DNA of 64,000 nt from Rhodoblastus sphagnicola (GTDB taxonomy: Bacteria > Pseudomonadota > Alphaproteobacteria > Rhizobiales > Beijerinckiaceae), in assembly GCF_002937075.1 (NCBI RefSeq), contig NZ_NHSJ01000082.1, forward strand, positions 1 to 64,000. Direction: 5' to 3'. A model generated the notes under the pieces. It saw only the letters and a program-made list of their open reading frames with translations, had not been told where the DNA came from and made no database searches. A program made the position numbers and the translations under genes. Below, in pieces: positions 26,870 through 36,600 of this stretch; the stretch's first letter is position 1, and each line of letters opens with the position of its first letter.

Positions 26870-27364
26870 ATGTCCCGTATGCAAATAATTGTTATTGGCT
26901 CCGCTTTGCTGGCTTTCGCCGCCGCTCCGGCGCTGGCCGAGGGAATCGAGGTCACGGGAGCCTGGTCTCGCGCCACGGTGCGCGGCGCCAGCGTCGGCGT
27001 CGGCTACATGACCATCGACAACGAGACCGGCGCGACCGACACATTTACAGGCGCCGCCAGCGACCGCGCCGACCGCGCCGAGATCCACGAATCCCGCGAG
27101 CAGGACGGGGTCATGACCATGCGCGCCGTCCCCAAGGGCGTCGAGATCAAGGCCGGCAAGCGCCTGGAGCTCAAGCCGGGCGGCTATCACGTCATGCTCA
27201 TCGGCCTGAAATCGGCCCTCCTGCCCGGCGAAACCGTGCATGTGACGCTGCATTTCGCCAAGGCGGGCGATGTCGGCGCCGATTTGCAAGTGGAAGGCTT
27301 TGGCGCGCAAGGCCCCGCCAACCCGCCGGCCGCGACGAAACCGGCGGCGAAGGAAAAACGCTGA
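26870..27364 (+). CDS. Periplasmic copper chaperone PCuAC
   Basis: 164 residues with signal peptide (cleavage after ALA). The copper-binding set is present: histidine in AEIHESREQDG, methionines in GVMTMRAVP, and HVMLIGL (HxM). PCuAC proteins deliver Cu(I) to cytochrome oxidase CuA and related sites. The mature part ends in a Pro/Ala/Lys tail. ATG 26870 has GAGGAGG about five bases upstream, a very strong ribosome site. Confidence 0.93.
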   Translation: MSRMQIIVIGSALLAFAAAPALAEGIEVTGAWSRATVRGASVGVGYMTIDNETGATDTFTGAASDRADRAEIHESREQDGVMTMRAVPKGVEIKAGKRLELKPGGYHVMLIGLKSALLPGETVHVTLHFAKAGDVGADLQVEGFGAQGPANPPAATKPAAKEKR

Positions 27365-27393
27365 CGCGCGCCGCGCGCTAAACTCTTTGTTTT

Positions 27394-27436
27394 CGCATGA
27401 TCCCAAAAACCGGTGTCCACTTTTTGGGATCATGCG
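27394..27436. terminator. Perfect 16-bp palindrome between convergent genes
   Basis: CGCATGATCCCAAAAA (27394-27409) and TTTTTGGGATCATGCG (27421-27436) are exact reverse complements around an 11-base loop. The A5/T5 runs sit inside the stem, so it can act as a bidirectional terminator; it also belongs to the REP-like family seen at 20123-20167. The right arm abuts the stop codon of the minus-strand chemoreceptor. Confidence 0.8.
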
Positions 27437-29152
27437 CTATGCGGCGCGCAAGTGCTGAAGCACGGAATGCATTTCCTGCCTCAGGTGATCGGCTTGCTCC
27501 GCCAGGGCTCCGGCGGCGGAGCGCAAGCGCCCGCAGGCGTCCCGTGACGTGGTCGTCGCTTCCTGGACGCTGGTGATGTTGACGGCGATGGCGCGGACAT
27601 CGAGTGAAGTCTGCGACGCATTGGCGGCGATTTCCTGCGTGGCGGCGCTTTGTTGTTCGACGACCGCGGCGATGCTTGCGGACAGGCGGTTGGCGACCTC
27701 CGTCGTCTCGGCGATGGCGCAAATCGAGCGGGTTGCGGTCTGGGTCGCCTGCTGCACGGCGAGCATTTGATGGCCAATCGATTCCGTCGCGTCTCCGGTC
27801 TGGGTCGCGAGCGCCTTGACCTCCTGGGCCACGACAGCGAAGCCTCGGCCGGCGTCGCCCGCGCGCGCCGCTTCGATGGTGGCGTTCAGCGCCAGCATGT
27901 TGGTCTGTTGCGCGATTGAGTTGATGAGGCGGGTGGCGCCGCCAATCTGGTCGGCGGCGAGGCTCATCGCGTCGAATTGTGTCTTGCTTTGCTCCGCTTC
28001 CTGGGCGGCTGCGGCGGAGGCGACCTGCGTCTGGGCGAATTGTTGCGCGATTTCCGCGATGGACGCGCTCAATTGTTCGGAAGCCGCCGCCATGGCGTTG
28101 ACCTTGGCGGCCGCGGCCTGGGTGGCGGAGGTGACGGAGGTGGCCTGCGCCGCGCTGTCTTCCATGGCGTGCGAGAGCGCTTCGACGGAAGCGCTGAGCT
28201 GTTCCGCCGCCGTGCCGATGCTGGCGATGACGCCGCCGACGGCCTGTTCGAAGTGATCGCTGAGCGCGATGGTCTGAGCGCGCTGCGCCTGCCGCGACTG
28301 GGCTTCCTTGTCGAGGGCGTCCTGACGGAGCTTGGCGTTCTCTTCGAGATTTTGTTCGAACACAGCGACGGCGCGCGCCATCTTGCCGACCTCGTCGGTG
28401 CGCTCGGCGTAGGGAATGGCCGCGATGCTCTTGCCGTTGGCGAGCAGCTCCATGACGGCGGTCATCGCATTGATTGGCTTGGAAATCGTGCGTCCAACGC
28501 CATAGGCGATCGCCAGGCCGCCGCCGATGCCCAGGCCCAGGGCAAGCAGGATGTTGCGCAAGGCGGCGTCTATCAGCTCGCCGGTGCTCCGCGTGATCTC
28601 GACCTCGTCGGCGCGCAGACCCGCGACCAGGGCCGAAGCGTCGGCGCCCAGTTCATCGCTTTGACGGGCGATATCGGCCGCGAGATTTTCAATTGGATTG
28701 CCCATCGCCGCGCCGCCGACAGTCTCGCTTTGATGACCGTCGGCCGCGGCCCCGCGCAATTCAAAAATATCCGACACTTTCTGCGCCAGTTCCTGGTTCT
28801 TCTGGTCGGCCCGGTCGAGGAGAGGAATCCTGTCGGCCTTGTGGATCGCCTTACGCAAGGTCGCTACGTCTTCGTTGACGACGCCGCCGATCTCGGACGA
28901 CTTGTCCATCAACGCCTCGTCGCCGGTGCGCGCATAGGTCTGGGCGACGAAGCCGTAAGACGTCATGTCCTGGAGCAGCTTGTCGGCCAGCGTCATCACG
29001 TCCGCCTTGTCGCGGTATTCGGCGAACAAGGCGTCGATACGGGACATCGACACGTAATTCCAGGTCGAGGCCGCGGCGAGCAAGCCGAGGACTCCGGCGA
29101 TGCCAAGCGATATTTTCGTGAAAATACGGAGGTTGGCTATGGCGGCGAACAT
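27437..29152 (-). CDS. Methyl-accepting chemotaxis protein
   Basis: 571 residues from ATG 29152. A transmembrane segment (about residues 12-30) precedes a periplasmic helical sensor domain (30-190). A second transmembrane segment ([20 protein letters not shown]) leads into a HAMP domain ([15 protein letters not shown]) and a cytoplasmic signalling domain. The hairpin tip shows [37 protein letters not shown]. The signal sensed is unknown. An in-frame ATG at 29206 would add 18 residues that spoil the signal anchor. No che genes are adjacent. Confidence 0.92.
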   Translation of the reverse strand: MFAAIANLRIFTKISLGIAGVLGLLAAASTWNYVSMSRIDALFAEYRDKADVMTLADKLLQDMTSYGFVAQTYARTGDEALMDKSSEIGGVVNEDVATLRKAIHKADRIPLLDRADQKNQELAQKVSDIFELRGAAADGHQSETVGGAAMGNPIENLAADIARQSDELGADASALVAGLRADEVEITRSTGELIDAALRNILLALGLGIGGGLAIAYGVGRTISKPINAMTAVMELLANGKSIAAIPYAERTDEVGKMARAVAVFEQNLEENAKLRQDALDKEAQSRQAQRAQTIALSDHFEQAVGGVIASIGTAAEQLSASVEALSHAMEDSAAQATSVTSATQAAAAKVNAMAAASEQLSASIAEIAQQFAQTQVASAAAAQEAEQSKTQFDAMSLAADQIGGATRLINSIAQQTNMLALNATIEAARAGDAGRGFAVVAQEVKALATQTGDATESIGHQMLAVQQATQTATRSICAIAETTEVANRLSASIAAVVEQQSAATQEIAANASQTSLDVRAIAVNITSVQEATTTSRDACGRLRSAAGALAEQADHLRQEMHSVLQHLRAA

Positions 29153-29449
29153 GGTGGCGTCCCGGTTCCTAGCTTCTTGTTCTTGAAGACCGGACGCCGC
29201 CATCATAGCGGCATGGAGGGTCGGAGCATATTGGGCGGCTACATCGTCGCGCCGTGAAAACCCGAATGCGTCCGGTTATGCCACCGCAACCCTAAATATC
29301 TTTTAAATAAACCTAATGCGTTGGACTTCTTGACGTTTCGAAAAGAGTTGCCGGCAGGCGTCGGGAAGATGACGCCGATCATGGGTTGCGTCCTTTGTTC
29401 AAGCAGGATTTTTAGCCGAGAACCGGCGACCGCTCCTCGGCAATCCCGC
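29153..29449. other. Intergenic region upstream of the chemoreceptor
   Basis: 297 bp between two minus-strand genes. An AT-rich core CTTTTAAATAAACCTAA (29301-29317) may hold promoter elements; spacing of its TTAA-like halves does not fit a CtrA box. Nothing coding-like was found. Confidence 0.4.
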
Positions 29450-30301
29450 TCAGGCGGCGCGCGGGGCGTCAAGCCGCGCCAGCCGCGCCCCCGCCAAGTC
29501 CGTGACTTCCGCAAAACGCGGCGACAGCAGGAAAGCCAGTTCTTTCTCGCGCGAGGCGGTGACGGGGTCGAGCCGCGCCAGCTCTGCGTCAATATGTCCG
29601 GGATGGCACATGACGAGCTGTCTTGCGCCGGGCGCCAACAGATAGCTGGCGAAATCCGCTCCATAATCGGCGCCGGCGTCGAAATCGGAAAAGCCGGAAA
29701 ACCCATCGTTCAGCGCAAAGCCAGCCGCCCTGGCCTTGGCGCGGAACCCGCGCGCCAGCCCGGCCACGGTGAGCGCCTTGCCCCAATGCTTTCCGCGTGA
29801 AAAAATCCGTTTGGGCCGGTCGGCCGAATCGCGCAGCCAGCATTTGCCGGCGAGCCCTCGCGCGGAAAGCTCGGCCAGCAGGGTTTCGGCGATTCCGGGC
29901 AGACCCTGCACATGCTGATGGCCATCGACAAAATCGGGGCCTGAGCCGTGGGCCTGCTCAAAAGCGTCGAGTTGCCGGCGCAATTCGTCGCGGATTTCCT
30001 CGAGCGGCAGCGCGCCCCGCCAGGCGGCGGGCACGATGGCGTTCATGGCCGGAAACGCGCCGGAGGGGGCGAAGCGCGGCATGGCGCCCAAAGGGCCGCC
30101 CAGGGTCAGGTTGAAGTGCAGGCCGAGGTCGGCGTTATCCGCCTGGTCGCGAAAAGCCCGCGCCGCCTCCGGCCAGCCGGGCCGCGTGGTCATGGCGCAG
30201 GTCGCGCTGAGTCGCCCGGCGGCCAAGGCTTCGAGAATGCCGGCGGTCACGGCGGGCGAGAGCGCGAAATCGTCGGCGCAGAGGGTGAAGGCGAAGGTCA
30301 T
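29450..30301 (-). CDS. ChbG/HpnK (YdjC)-family carbohydrate deacetylase
   Basis: 283 residues. Metal and catalytic motifs appear in order: LCADDFALSPAV near residue 8, GLHFNLT near 60, VDGHQHVQGLP near 125 and MCHPGHIDAEL near 240. The family deacetylates N-acetylated sugars or acts in hopanoid side-chain processing (HpnK). It is divergent from a GT2 glycosyltransferase of the undecaprenyl-phosphate-sugar type, so a surface-glycan or lipid-glycan role is likely. No hopanoid gene is nearby, so HpnK itself is not claimed. Confidence 0.88.
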   Translation of the reverse strand: MTFAFTLCADDFALSPAVTAGILEALAAGRLSATCAMTTRPGWPEAARAFRDQADNADLGLHFNLTLGGPLGAMPRFAPSGAFPAMNAIVPAAWRGALPLEEIRDELRRQLDAFEQAHGSGPDFVDGHQHVQGLPGIAETLLAELSARGLAGKCWLRDSADRPKRIFSRGKHWGKALTVAGLARGFRAKARAAGFALNDGFSGFSDFDAGADYGADFASYLLAPGARQLVMCHPGHIDAELARLDPVTASREKELAFLLSPRFAEVTDLAGARLARLDAPRAA

Positions 30302-30402
30302 GCGGCGGCCTTTCCGGCAGGTCGAAAATCCGCCCCTTTCTTGCGCATTTTTGTCGGGCAAACTAGACCTGCGGATCATCGGCCGCGCTTGGGACGGGAC
30401 AT

Positions 30403-31416
30403 ATGTCGAATCAAACGGACGAAACGCCCGAGCTTTCGGTGATCATTCCCGTCTTCAACGAGGGCGACAATCTGCGCCCGTTGGTGGAGCGCCTGATTCC
30501 CGCGCTCGCCTGCGTAAAAAGTTTCGAGATCGTCCTGGTCGACGACGGCTCCAGCGACAGCACCATGGAGGTGGCGCGCGCCCTCAACGCCGCCGATCCC
30601 CGCGTCACCGCCGTCTCGTTTTCGCGCAATTTCGGCAAGGAGATCGCGATAGCGGCCGGCGTCGATGCGGCGCGCGGCAAGGGCGCGGTGATCATGGACG
30701 CCGATCTCCAGCATCCGCCCGAAGCCATCGCCCTGTTCGTGGAAAAATGGCGCGAGGGCTACCAGAATATTTTTGGCGTGCGCCGCTCGCGCGAGACCGA
30801 TTCGGCGGCGCGCAAATGGCTCACCGGCCACTTTTATCGGTTGTTCGCCGCCTTTGGCGAGATCGGCCTGCCCGAGGGCGCCGGCGATTTCCGCCTGCTC
30901 GACCGCGTCGCGCTCGACGCGCTGAAAACCCTGCGCGAACAGGCGCGCTTCTCCAAGGGCCTGTACGCCTGGATCGGTTTCAAGAGCATTGGCGTGCCGT
31001 TCGACGTCGCCGAGCGCAACGCCGGCCAATCGAAATTTTCTTACAGAAAACTCACCCGTTTCGCCCTGGACGGCCTGGTCTCCTTCAGCACGGCGCCGCT
31101 GAAGGTCTGGACCTATATCGGCATGGCCATCGCCGCCTTCGCGCTCGCCAACGCCCTGTATTACGTGCTGGAAACGCTGATTTTTGGCGTGTCCGCGCCC
31201 GGCTTCGCCACCCTGGTCGTCTCCATCACCTTCTTCGCGGGGGTGCAGTTGATTTCGCTCGGCGTGCTCGGCGAATATATCGGCCGCGTCTTCGCCGAAG
31301 TGAAGGGCCGTCCGCTCTATCTGGTGCAAGAGCGGGTCGGGACACAGCGAGTCGGGGCGGCGCCCGCCGCGCCGACCGCCGGTCTGTCCGCCCGGACCGA
31401 ACAGGCGAAATTTTAA
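30403..31416 (+). CDS. GT2 glycosyltransferase, polyprenyl-phosphate sugar type
   Basis: 337 residues. GT-A domain: VIIPVFNEGDNLRPLVERL, VLVDDGSSDSTMEV, the DxD-like MDADLQHPPEAI, and GVRRSRETDSAARK. Two C-terminal transmembrane helices (VWTYIGMAIAAFALANALYYV and LVVSITFFAGVQLISLGVLGEYIGR) follow. This is the layout of GtrB/ArnC/DPM1-like enzymes that charge undecaprenyl phosphate with a sugar on the cytoplasmic face. It is followed 52 bp later by the lipid flippase gene murJ. Confidence 0.92.
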   Translation: MSNQTDETPELSVIIPVFNEGDNLRPLVERLIPALACVKSFEIVLVDDGSSDSTMEVARALNAADPRVTAVSFSRNFGKEIAIAAGVDAARGKGAVIMDADLQHPPEAIALFVEKWREGYQNIFGVRRSRETDSAARKWLTGHFYRLFAAFGEIGLPEGAGDFRLLDRVALDALKTLREQARFSKGLYAWIGFKSIGVPFDVAERNAGQSKFSYRKLTRFALDGLVSFSTAPLKVWTYIGMAIAAFALANALYYVLETLIFGVSAPGFATLVVSITFFAGVQLISLGVLGEYIGRVFAEVKGRPLYLVQERVGTQRVGAAPAAPTAGLSARTEQAKF

Positions 31417-31468
31417 TCAAGCTTGATCTATTGCTTTTGACGAGCCCACCCGCACCGCCCGGAGCCCG

Positions 31469-33025
31469 ATGTACAAGAACTTCCTTTCGGTCAGCGGTCT
31501 CACTCTGCTTTCGCGGCTGACCGGATTCCTGCGCGACGTCGTCCTGAGCGGGGTGCTCGGCGCCGGCATGATGATGGACGCCTTCGCCGTCGCCCAAAGA
31601 CTGCCCAATCATTTCCGCGCCATTTTTGGCGAGGGCGCCTTCAACGCCGCCTATGTGCCGACCTATCTGCGCGTCCTTGAACAGGAGGGCGAGTCGCGCG
31701 CGAGGAATTTCGCCAACCAGATTTTCACGCTGCTGCTGCTGTCGCAGGTGGTGATCCTGGCGCTGGGCTGGCTGTTCATGCCGGCTTTCGTCGATCTGCT
31801 GGCGCCCGGTTTTTCCGCCGATCCGGAAAAATTCGCGCTTGCCGTGACGCTGACCCGCATCACCTTTCCCTATTTGTTGTGCGTCACCCTGGTCACCATG
31901 CACACGGCGACGCTCAACGCCCACGGCGCCTTCGCCGTCGGCGCCTTCGCGCCGGTGCTGCTCAATGTCGTGACCATCGCCTTTTTGGCCCTGAGCTTCC
32001 TTTTCCCCAGCGCGGCCTATGCGGCGGCGACCGGCGTCACCGCGTCCGGCGTGGCGCAACTCGCCTTGCTCGTCGTCGCCGCCCGCAAACATGGCGTGCT
32101 GGAAAAAATCGCGCGGCCCGGCTGGGGCGCGGACGTCAGCGCCTTCTTCCGCATGTTCGGGCCGGCGGTGATCGGCTCGTCGGGCTTGCAGATCGCCATG
32201 TTCGCCGACACGATCATCGGTTCGCTGCTGCAAACCGGCGGCCTGTCGTCGCTCTATTACGCCGAGCGGCTCTACCAATTGCCGATCGGCCTGGTCGGCG
32301 TGGCGGCGGGCACGGTGCTGCTGCCGGAAATGAGCCGCTGTTTCGCCCGCGAGGACTGGGAAGGGGCGTTCACCGCGCAAAACCGCACGCTGGCGATGAG
32401 CCTCGCCCTGACCGCGCCTTTCGTGATCGCCTTCATGGTGATCCCGGACTTCGTCGTGCGCGCCCTGTTCGAGCACGGGCGCTTCCACGTCGAGGATTCG
32501 CTGGCGACCGCCGCCGTGCTGCGCGCCTATGGCGCGGGGCTGCTGGCCATGGTGGCGATCAACGCTCTGCGCTCGGGCTTCCAGGCCATGGGCGACACCA
32601 AGACGCCGATGTATGTCGCCCTCGGCGCGCTGGCCGTCAATCTGCTGCTGAAAATCGTACTCTACAAGTCGCTCGGCGCCGTCGGCATCGCCGTGGCGAC
32701 GTCCGTCAACGCCTGGATCAATGTGGCGCTGCTGGCCGTTCTGGCGATGCGCCGCTTCCTGTTCCAGCCGGACCAGACGTTCCGCTCCATCCTGCTGGCC
32801 ACGGCGACCGCCGGCGTCATCCTCGCCAATGTCGCGCTGTGGCTACAGGGTCCGTTCCTGTCCTTGGCGCGCGTCCTTGGCGGCGTTCCCGGCCTGCTCG
32901 CCGCCCTGGCCGGACTTGGCCTGCTCGGGGCGCTGGCCTATGGCGCGGCCCTGCTCGCGGGGGCGCGCGCGCTCGGCGTCACCGCGGCGGCGATGGGCCT
33001 GTCTCGTTCGATGCGCCGGAAATGA
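31469..33025 (+). CDS. murJ: Lipid II flippase MurJ
   Basis: 518 residues, about fourteen transmembrane helices, MOP superfamily. Family signatures: SGLTLLSRLTGFLRDVVLSGVLGAG at the start, RLPNHFRAIFGEGAFNAAYVPTY near 45, and YYAERLYQLPIGLVGVAAGTVLLP near 265. It flips the peptidoglycan precursor lipid II. The last 47 bases overlap the end of the convergent FixJ-like regulator gene, so the two 3' ends are antisense to each other. Confidence 0.95.
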   Translation: MYKNFLSVSGLTLLSRLTGFLRDVVLSGVLGAGMMMDAFAVAQRLPNHFRAIFGEGAFNAAYVPTYLRVLEQEGESRARNFANQIFTLLLLSQVVILALGWLFMPAFVDLLAPGFSADPEKFALAVTLTRITFPYLLCVTLVTMHTATLNAHGAFAVGAFAPVLLNVVTIAFLALSFLFPSAAYAAATGVTASGVAQLALLVVAARKHGVLEKIARPGWGADVSAFFRMFGPAVIGSSGLQIAMFADTIIGSLLQTGGLSSLYYAERLYQLPIGLVGVAAGTVLLPEMSRCFAREDWEGAFTAQNRTLAMSLALTAPFVIAFMVIPDFVVRALFEHGRFHVEDSLATAAVLRAYGAGLLAMVAINALRSGFQAMGDTKTPMYVALGALAVNLLLKIVLYKSLGAVGIAVATSVNAWINVALLAVLAMRRFLFQPDQTFRSILLATATAGVILANVALWLQGPFLSLARVLGGVPGLLAALAGLGLLGALAYGAALLAGARALGVTAAAMGLSRSMRRK

Positions 33026-33641
33026 TCTTGTCGATGCCGGCGCGCATGGTCGCGCGCACCAGATCGGACAGGCAATCGGCCCCGAGCTTGGCCATGACGC
33101 TGGCGCGCAAGGCCTCCACCGTCCGCAGGCTGACGCTCATTTCAAAGGCGGCGGTCTTGTTGAGCTTGCCTTCGAGCAGGCCGACCAGCACGCGCCGCTC
33201 GGCGGATGTCAGCGTCTGGAAACGGCGGCCCATTTCCAGCCTGTCGGCGGCGCGCGCTTCGGCGTCGGCGGCCTCGTCGAGCGCGCCGCGCACCGCTGCG
33301 ATGAAATCCCCCTCCGAATAGGGCTTTTCCAGGAAATCGCGCGCGCCGAGCTTCATCGCCTCCACCGCCAGGGCGACGTCGCCGTAAGCGGTGATCATCA
33401 CCACCGGAAGCTGCGGCGCCGCTTGCTTGACCCGCGTCAGCAACTCCATGCCGGACATCTCGCCCATGCGGATATCCGTCACCAGGCAGCCACGCCATGT
33501 TTCCGGCCCGGCGGCGAGAAACTCTTGCGCCGAGGCGAAGGCCCGCGCCAGCAATCCTTCCGTTTCCATCAGAAGGGTCAGGGACTCTCGGACCGCCTGA
33601 TCGTCATCGACGATGTAAACCGCGGGCGCGACCCCGTTCAT
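32979..33641 (-). CDS. FixJ-family response regulator
   Basis: 220 residues. Receiver domain: VYIVDDDQAVRESL, phospho-acceptor in GCLVTDIRMGEMSGMEL, and ARDFLEKPYSEGDF. A LuxR-type HTH covers about residues 140-205 (LTSAERRVLVGLLEGKLNKTAAFEMSVSLRTVEALRASVM). Its start overlaps the stop of the six-PAS kinase by four bases, so it is the cognate partner. Its 3' end runs 47 bp into murJ on the other strand. Confidence 0.93.
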   Translation of the reverse strand: MNGVAPAVYIVDDDQAVRESLTLLMETEGLLARAFASAQEFLAAGPETWRGCLVTDIRMGEMSGMELLTRVKQAAPQLPVVMITAYGDVALAVEAMKLGARDFLEKPYSEGDFIAAVRGALDEAADAEARAADRLEMGRRFQTLTSAERRVLVGLLEGKLNKTAAFEMSVSLRTVEALRASVMAKLGADCLSDLVRATMRAGIDKIISGASNETGPSPPR

Positions 33642-36600
33642 TCCTGTTTCCCGCTGATGTCGTCCTTGTCAACAAGGGGCAAGCTGAAGTTGAGCACCGT
33701 TTCCTCCGCGGGACCGTTTTCCGGCCATATTTTTCCATAATGAGCCTCGACGATCGCCTTGGACATGGCGAGACCCACGCCCATGCCGGAACCCTTGGTC
33801 GTCCAGAACAGTTCAAACAAATGGCGCCATGCATCTTCCGACAGTCCCGATCCACAATCAATGACAGATGTAATAATGTTCTTGTCGTCATTTCGGCTGG
33901 CGACCACGACGACGCGCGACCCCGCCGGCAAGGAGGCCTGCCAGGCGTTGCGGAGCAGGTTGACCAGAACCTCCGCGATCTGGGTGCGGTCGATCAGCAC
34001 GGCGTCGCGGGCGGCTTCGAGTCTTGTCTTGATCTCAAGTCCCGCGAAGCTCGCATCGGCCTCGACGCTCGCGATCGCCTCGCGGATGGTGTCGTGCAGC
34101 CCGCGGAACGTCTTGTCGGGCTCGCCATGGCGCGAGAATTCGCGCACCCGCGAAACGATCTGGCCGGCGCGCAACATCTGGCTGGCGGCTTTGTCCAGAG
34201 CCTGCGCCGTCCCCTCCAGATCGACGCCGTTCTGGCGCGCGGGCGCCAGCCGGCGGCGGGCGACGGCCAGCAGGGTCGCCCCGGCGGCGAGCGGCTGGTT
34301 GACTTCATGGGCGAGGCGCGCGGCGATTCTTTCCAGCGCGGCCAATCGCTCGTCTCTTAGCGCGCGAACACGCGCCTCGCTGTCGGCCAGGGCGTGGGCG
34401 GCGGTCTCGCGCGCGGTCACGTCATTGAGATAGCCATGCCAGACCATCGCGCCGTCGTCGCGGCGAGCGGGCCGCGCATGGGCTTCAAGCCAGATCTCGC
34501 CTCTTTTCGGGTGATCGTAGCGACACTTGGCCTGCCAGAGCGTCTTGCTCCGGGCGGATTCGGCGATCGACGCCCTTATGTCGGACATATCGTCGCGATG
34601 AACGCGCGCCGCCGCCGCGCCGACATCGCGGCTGAGCATGTCCGGGCCGAAGCCGAGCAGGGTCTCGATCTGGGGCGCGGCATAGGGGAGATAACCGGCG
34701 CCGTCGGGTCGAATGGCGAACGTATAGATCGCGCCGGGCAGGGCGCTGGCCAGCAGGGTCAATTGCTCCGCCAGCCGCGCCTTTTCTTCCAGCGCGGTCA
34801 GGCGCTCGTCCTTGAGCGCGCGCACATGCGCCTCGCTTTCGGCCAGGGCGCGGGTGGCGGTCTTGCGCGCGGTGACATCCTGCAAATAACCGTGCCAGAC
34901 CGTGACGCCGTCGTCGCGCCACACGGGCTTGCCGTCGCCCTCGATCCAGACCGCGCCGCGTTGCGGGTGATTGTAACGAAACACCACACGCCAAGGGACG
35001 GGTTCGCGCGCCGAGGACTCATCCGCCGCGATCATGCGCGCGACGTCCTCGGGATGGATGCGCTCGACGACGACGGTCAGATCGCGTTGGCAGACGGCGG
35101 GACTGAAACCCAGCAGCCTCTCGACATTGGGCGAGGCGTAGGAGAAGGAGCGGTGTCCGTCCGCCGTCCGCACATAGGTATAGATCGCCCCCGGCAGGGC
35201 CTCGGCCAGCAGGGTCAGCCGCTCGGCGAGCCCCGCCTTTTCCTTGAGCGCGGCGGCGGCTTCGACCTCGTCGGTGACGTCGCGGTGGACGCCGCGCACA
35301 TGGACCGGCGCGCCATCCTTGAAATACATCCGCCCCCGGGCGTCGATCCAGCGCAGCGCCCCGTCGCCGGCGCGATGAATGCGGTATCGGCAGGCGAAAT
35401 ATCCCGATGAGGCCGGTTCGGCCGCCCGGAGGTGCGCCGCCCGGCGGTTCGGCCGGTCTTCCTCAAGCACCAGTGCGTCGACGTTTCGGGCCGTGACGCG
35501 CGCGCCTGGGGCGAAGCCCATGATTTCAAACCACTTCTCGTTGACGACAGGCGCTCCATCGGGCAGATCGACCTCGAACAGGCCGATGGCGCCGGCTTCC
35601 AGCGCCAATTTCAGGCGCTGCTGCTCCAGCGCGAGTTGCTCGGCTCGGGCGCGGTCCTGTTCCGCCAGCCGCGCCTTCTCTTCGAGCGCGGCGGCAGCCT
35701 CCATGTCGTCGGTGACGTCGCGCGCGACCCCGAACACGCGAACCGGCCTGTCGCCATCGAAACAGACCCGCGCGCGCGTGTCGACATGGCGCAACGCCCC
35801 ATCATTGGCGCGGCGAATGCGAAACCGCGAGCGGAACAGCCCATCTCCACTTAATGCGCGCGCCCGCGCCTCATGAAGCGCCGCGAGATCCTCCTCGACA
35901 ATCAGAGCATCCAGCATGGCGAGCTTTTCGGGCAGTTCGCCGGTCCAGCCCCAGATTTCATGGTTTTTTTCGCTGAGGCGCATGTCGTCATCGACAAGGT
36001 CGATCTCGAACGTGCCGATGGCGCCGGCTTCCAGCGCCAGGGCGAGGCGCTGCTGCTCCAGCGCGAGTTCCTCGGCCCGGAGGCGGGCCTGTTCCGCCAG
36101 CCGCGCCTTCTCCTCGAGCGCGGCCGCCGCTTCGACCTCGTCGGTGACGTCGCGGGTGACTCCGAGCACGCGAACCGGCGCGCCGCCATCGAATTGCACC
36201 TGTCCGCGCGTGTCGATCCAGCGCAAGGCGCCGTCGTTGGCGCGACGGATGCGGAACCGCGCGCGGTAGCGCCCATTGCCCGCGCGCGCCAACGCCTCGT
36301 TCCGCGCCGCCTGGTCCTCCTCGACAACCAGGGTGTCGAGGACGCCGGCCTTCACCGGCGTTTCGCTTGTCCAACCCCAGATGTCCCGCAATTTGTCGCT
36401 GAGGTGGATTTGGTTGGCGACAAGATCGGCCTCGAACGCGCCGATGGCGCCGGCCTCAAGCGCCAGGGCGAGGCGCTGCTGCTCCAGCCCGCGTTCGTCG
36501 GCGCGCAGGCGGGCCTGTTCCGCCAGCGTCGCTTTTTCCTCGAGCGCGGCGGCGACCTCCATTTCATCGGTGATGTCGCGGGTGACGCCGAGCATGCGGA

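Noticed and set aside
29290..29320. CtrA box upstream of the chemoreceptor at 27437-29152
   Set aside because: TTAA-like halves are present but spacing or sequence does not fit on either strand.
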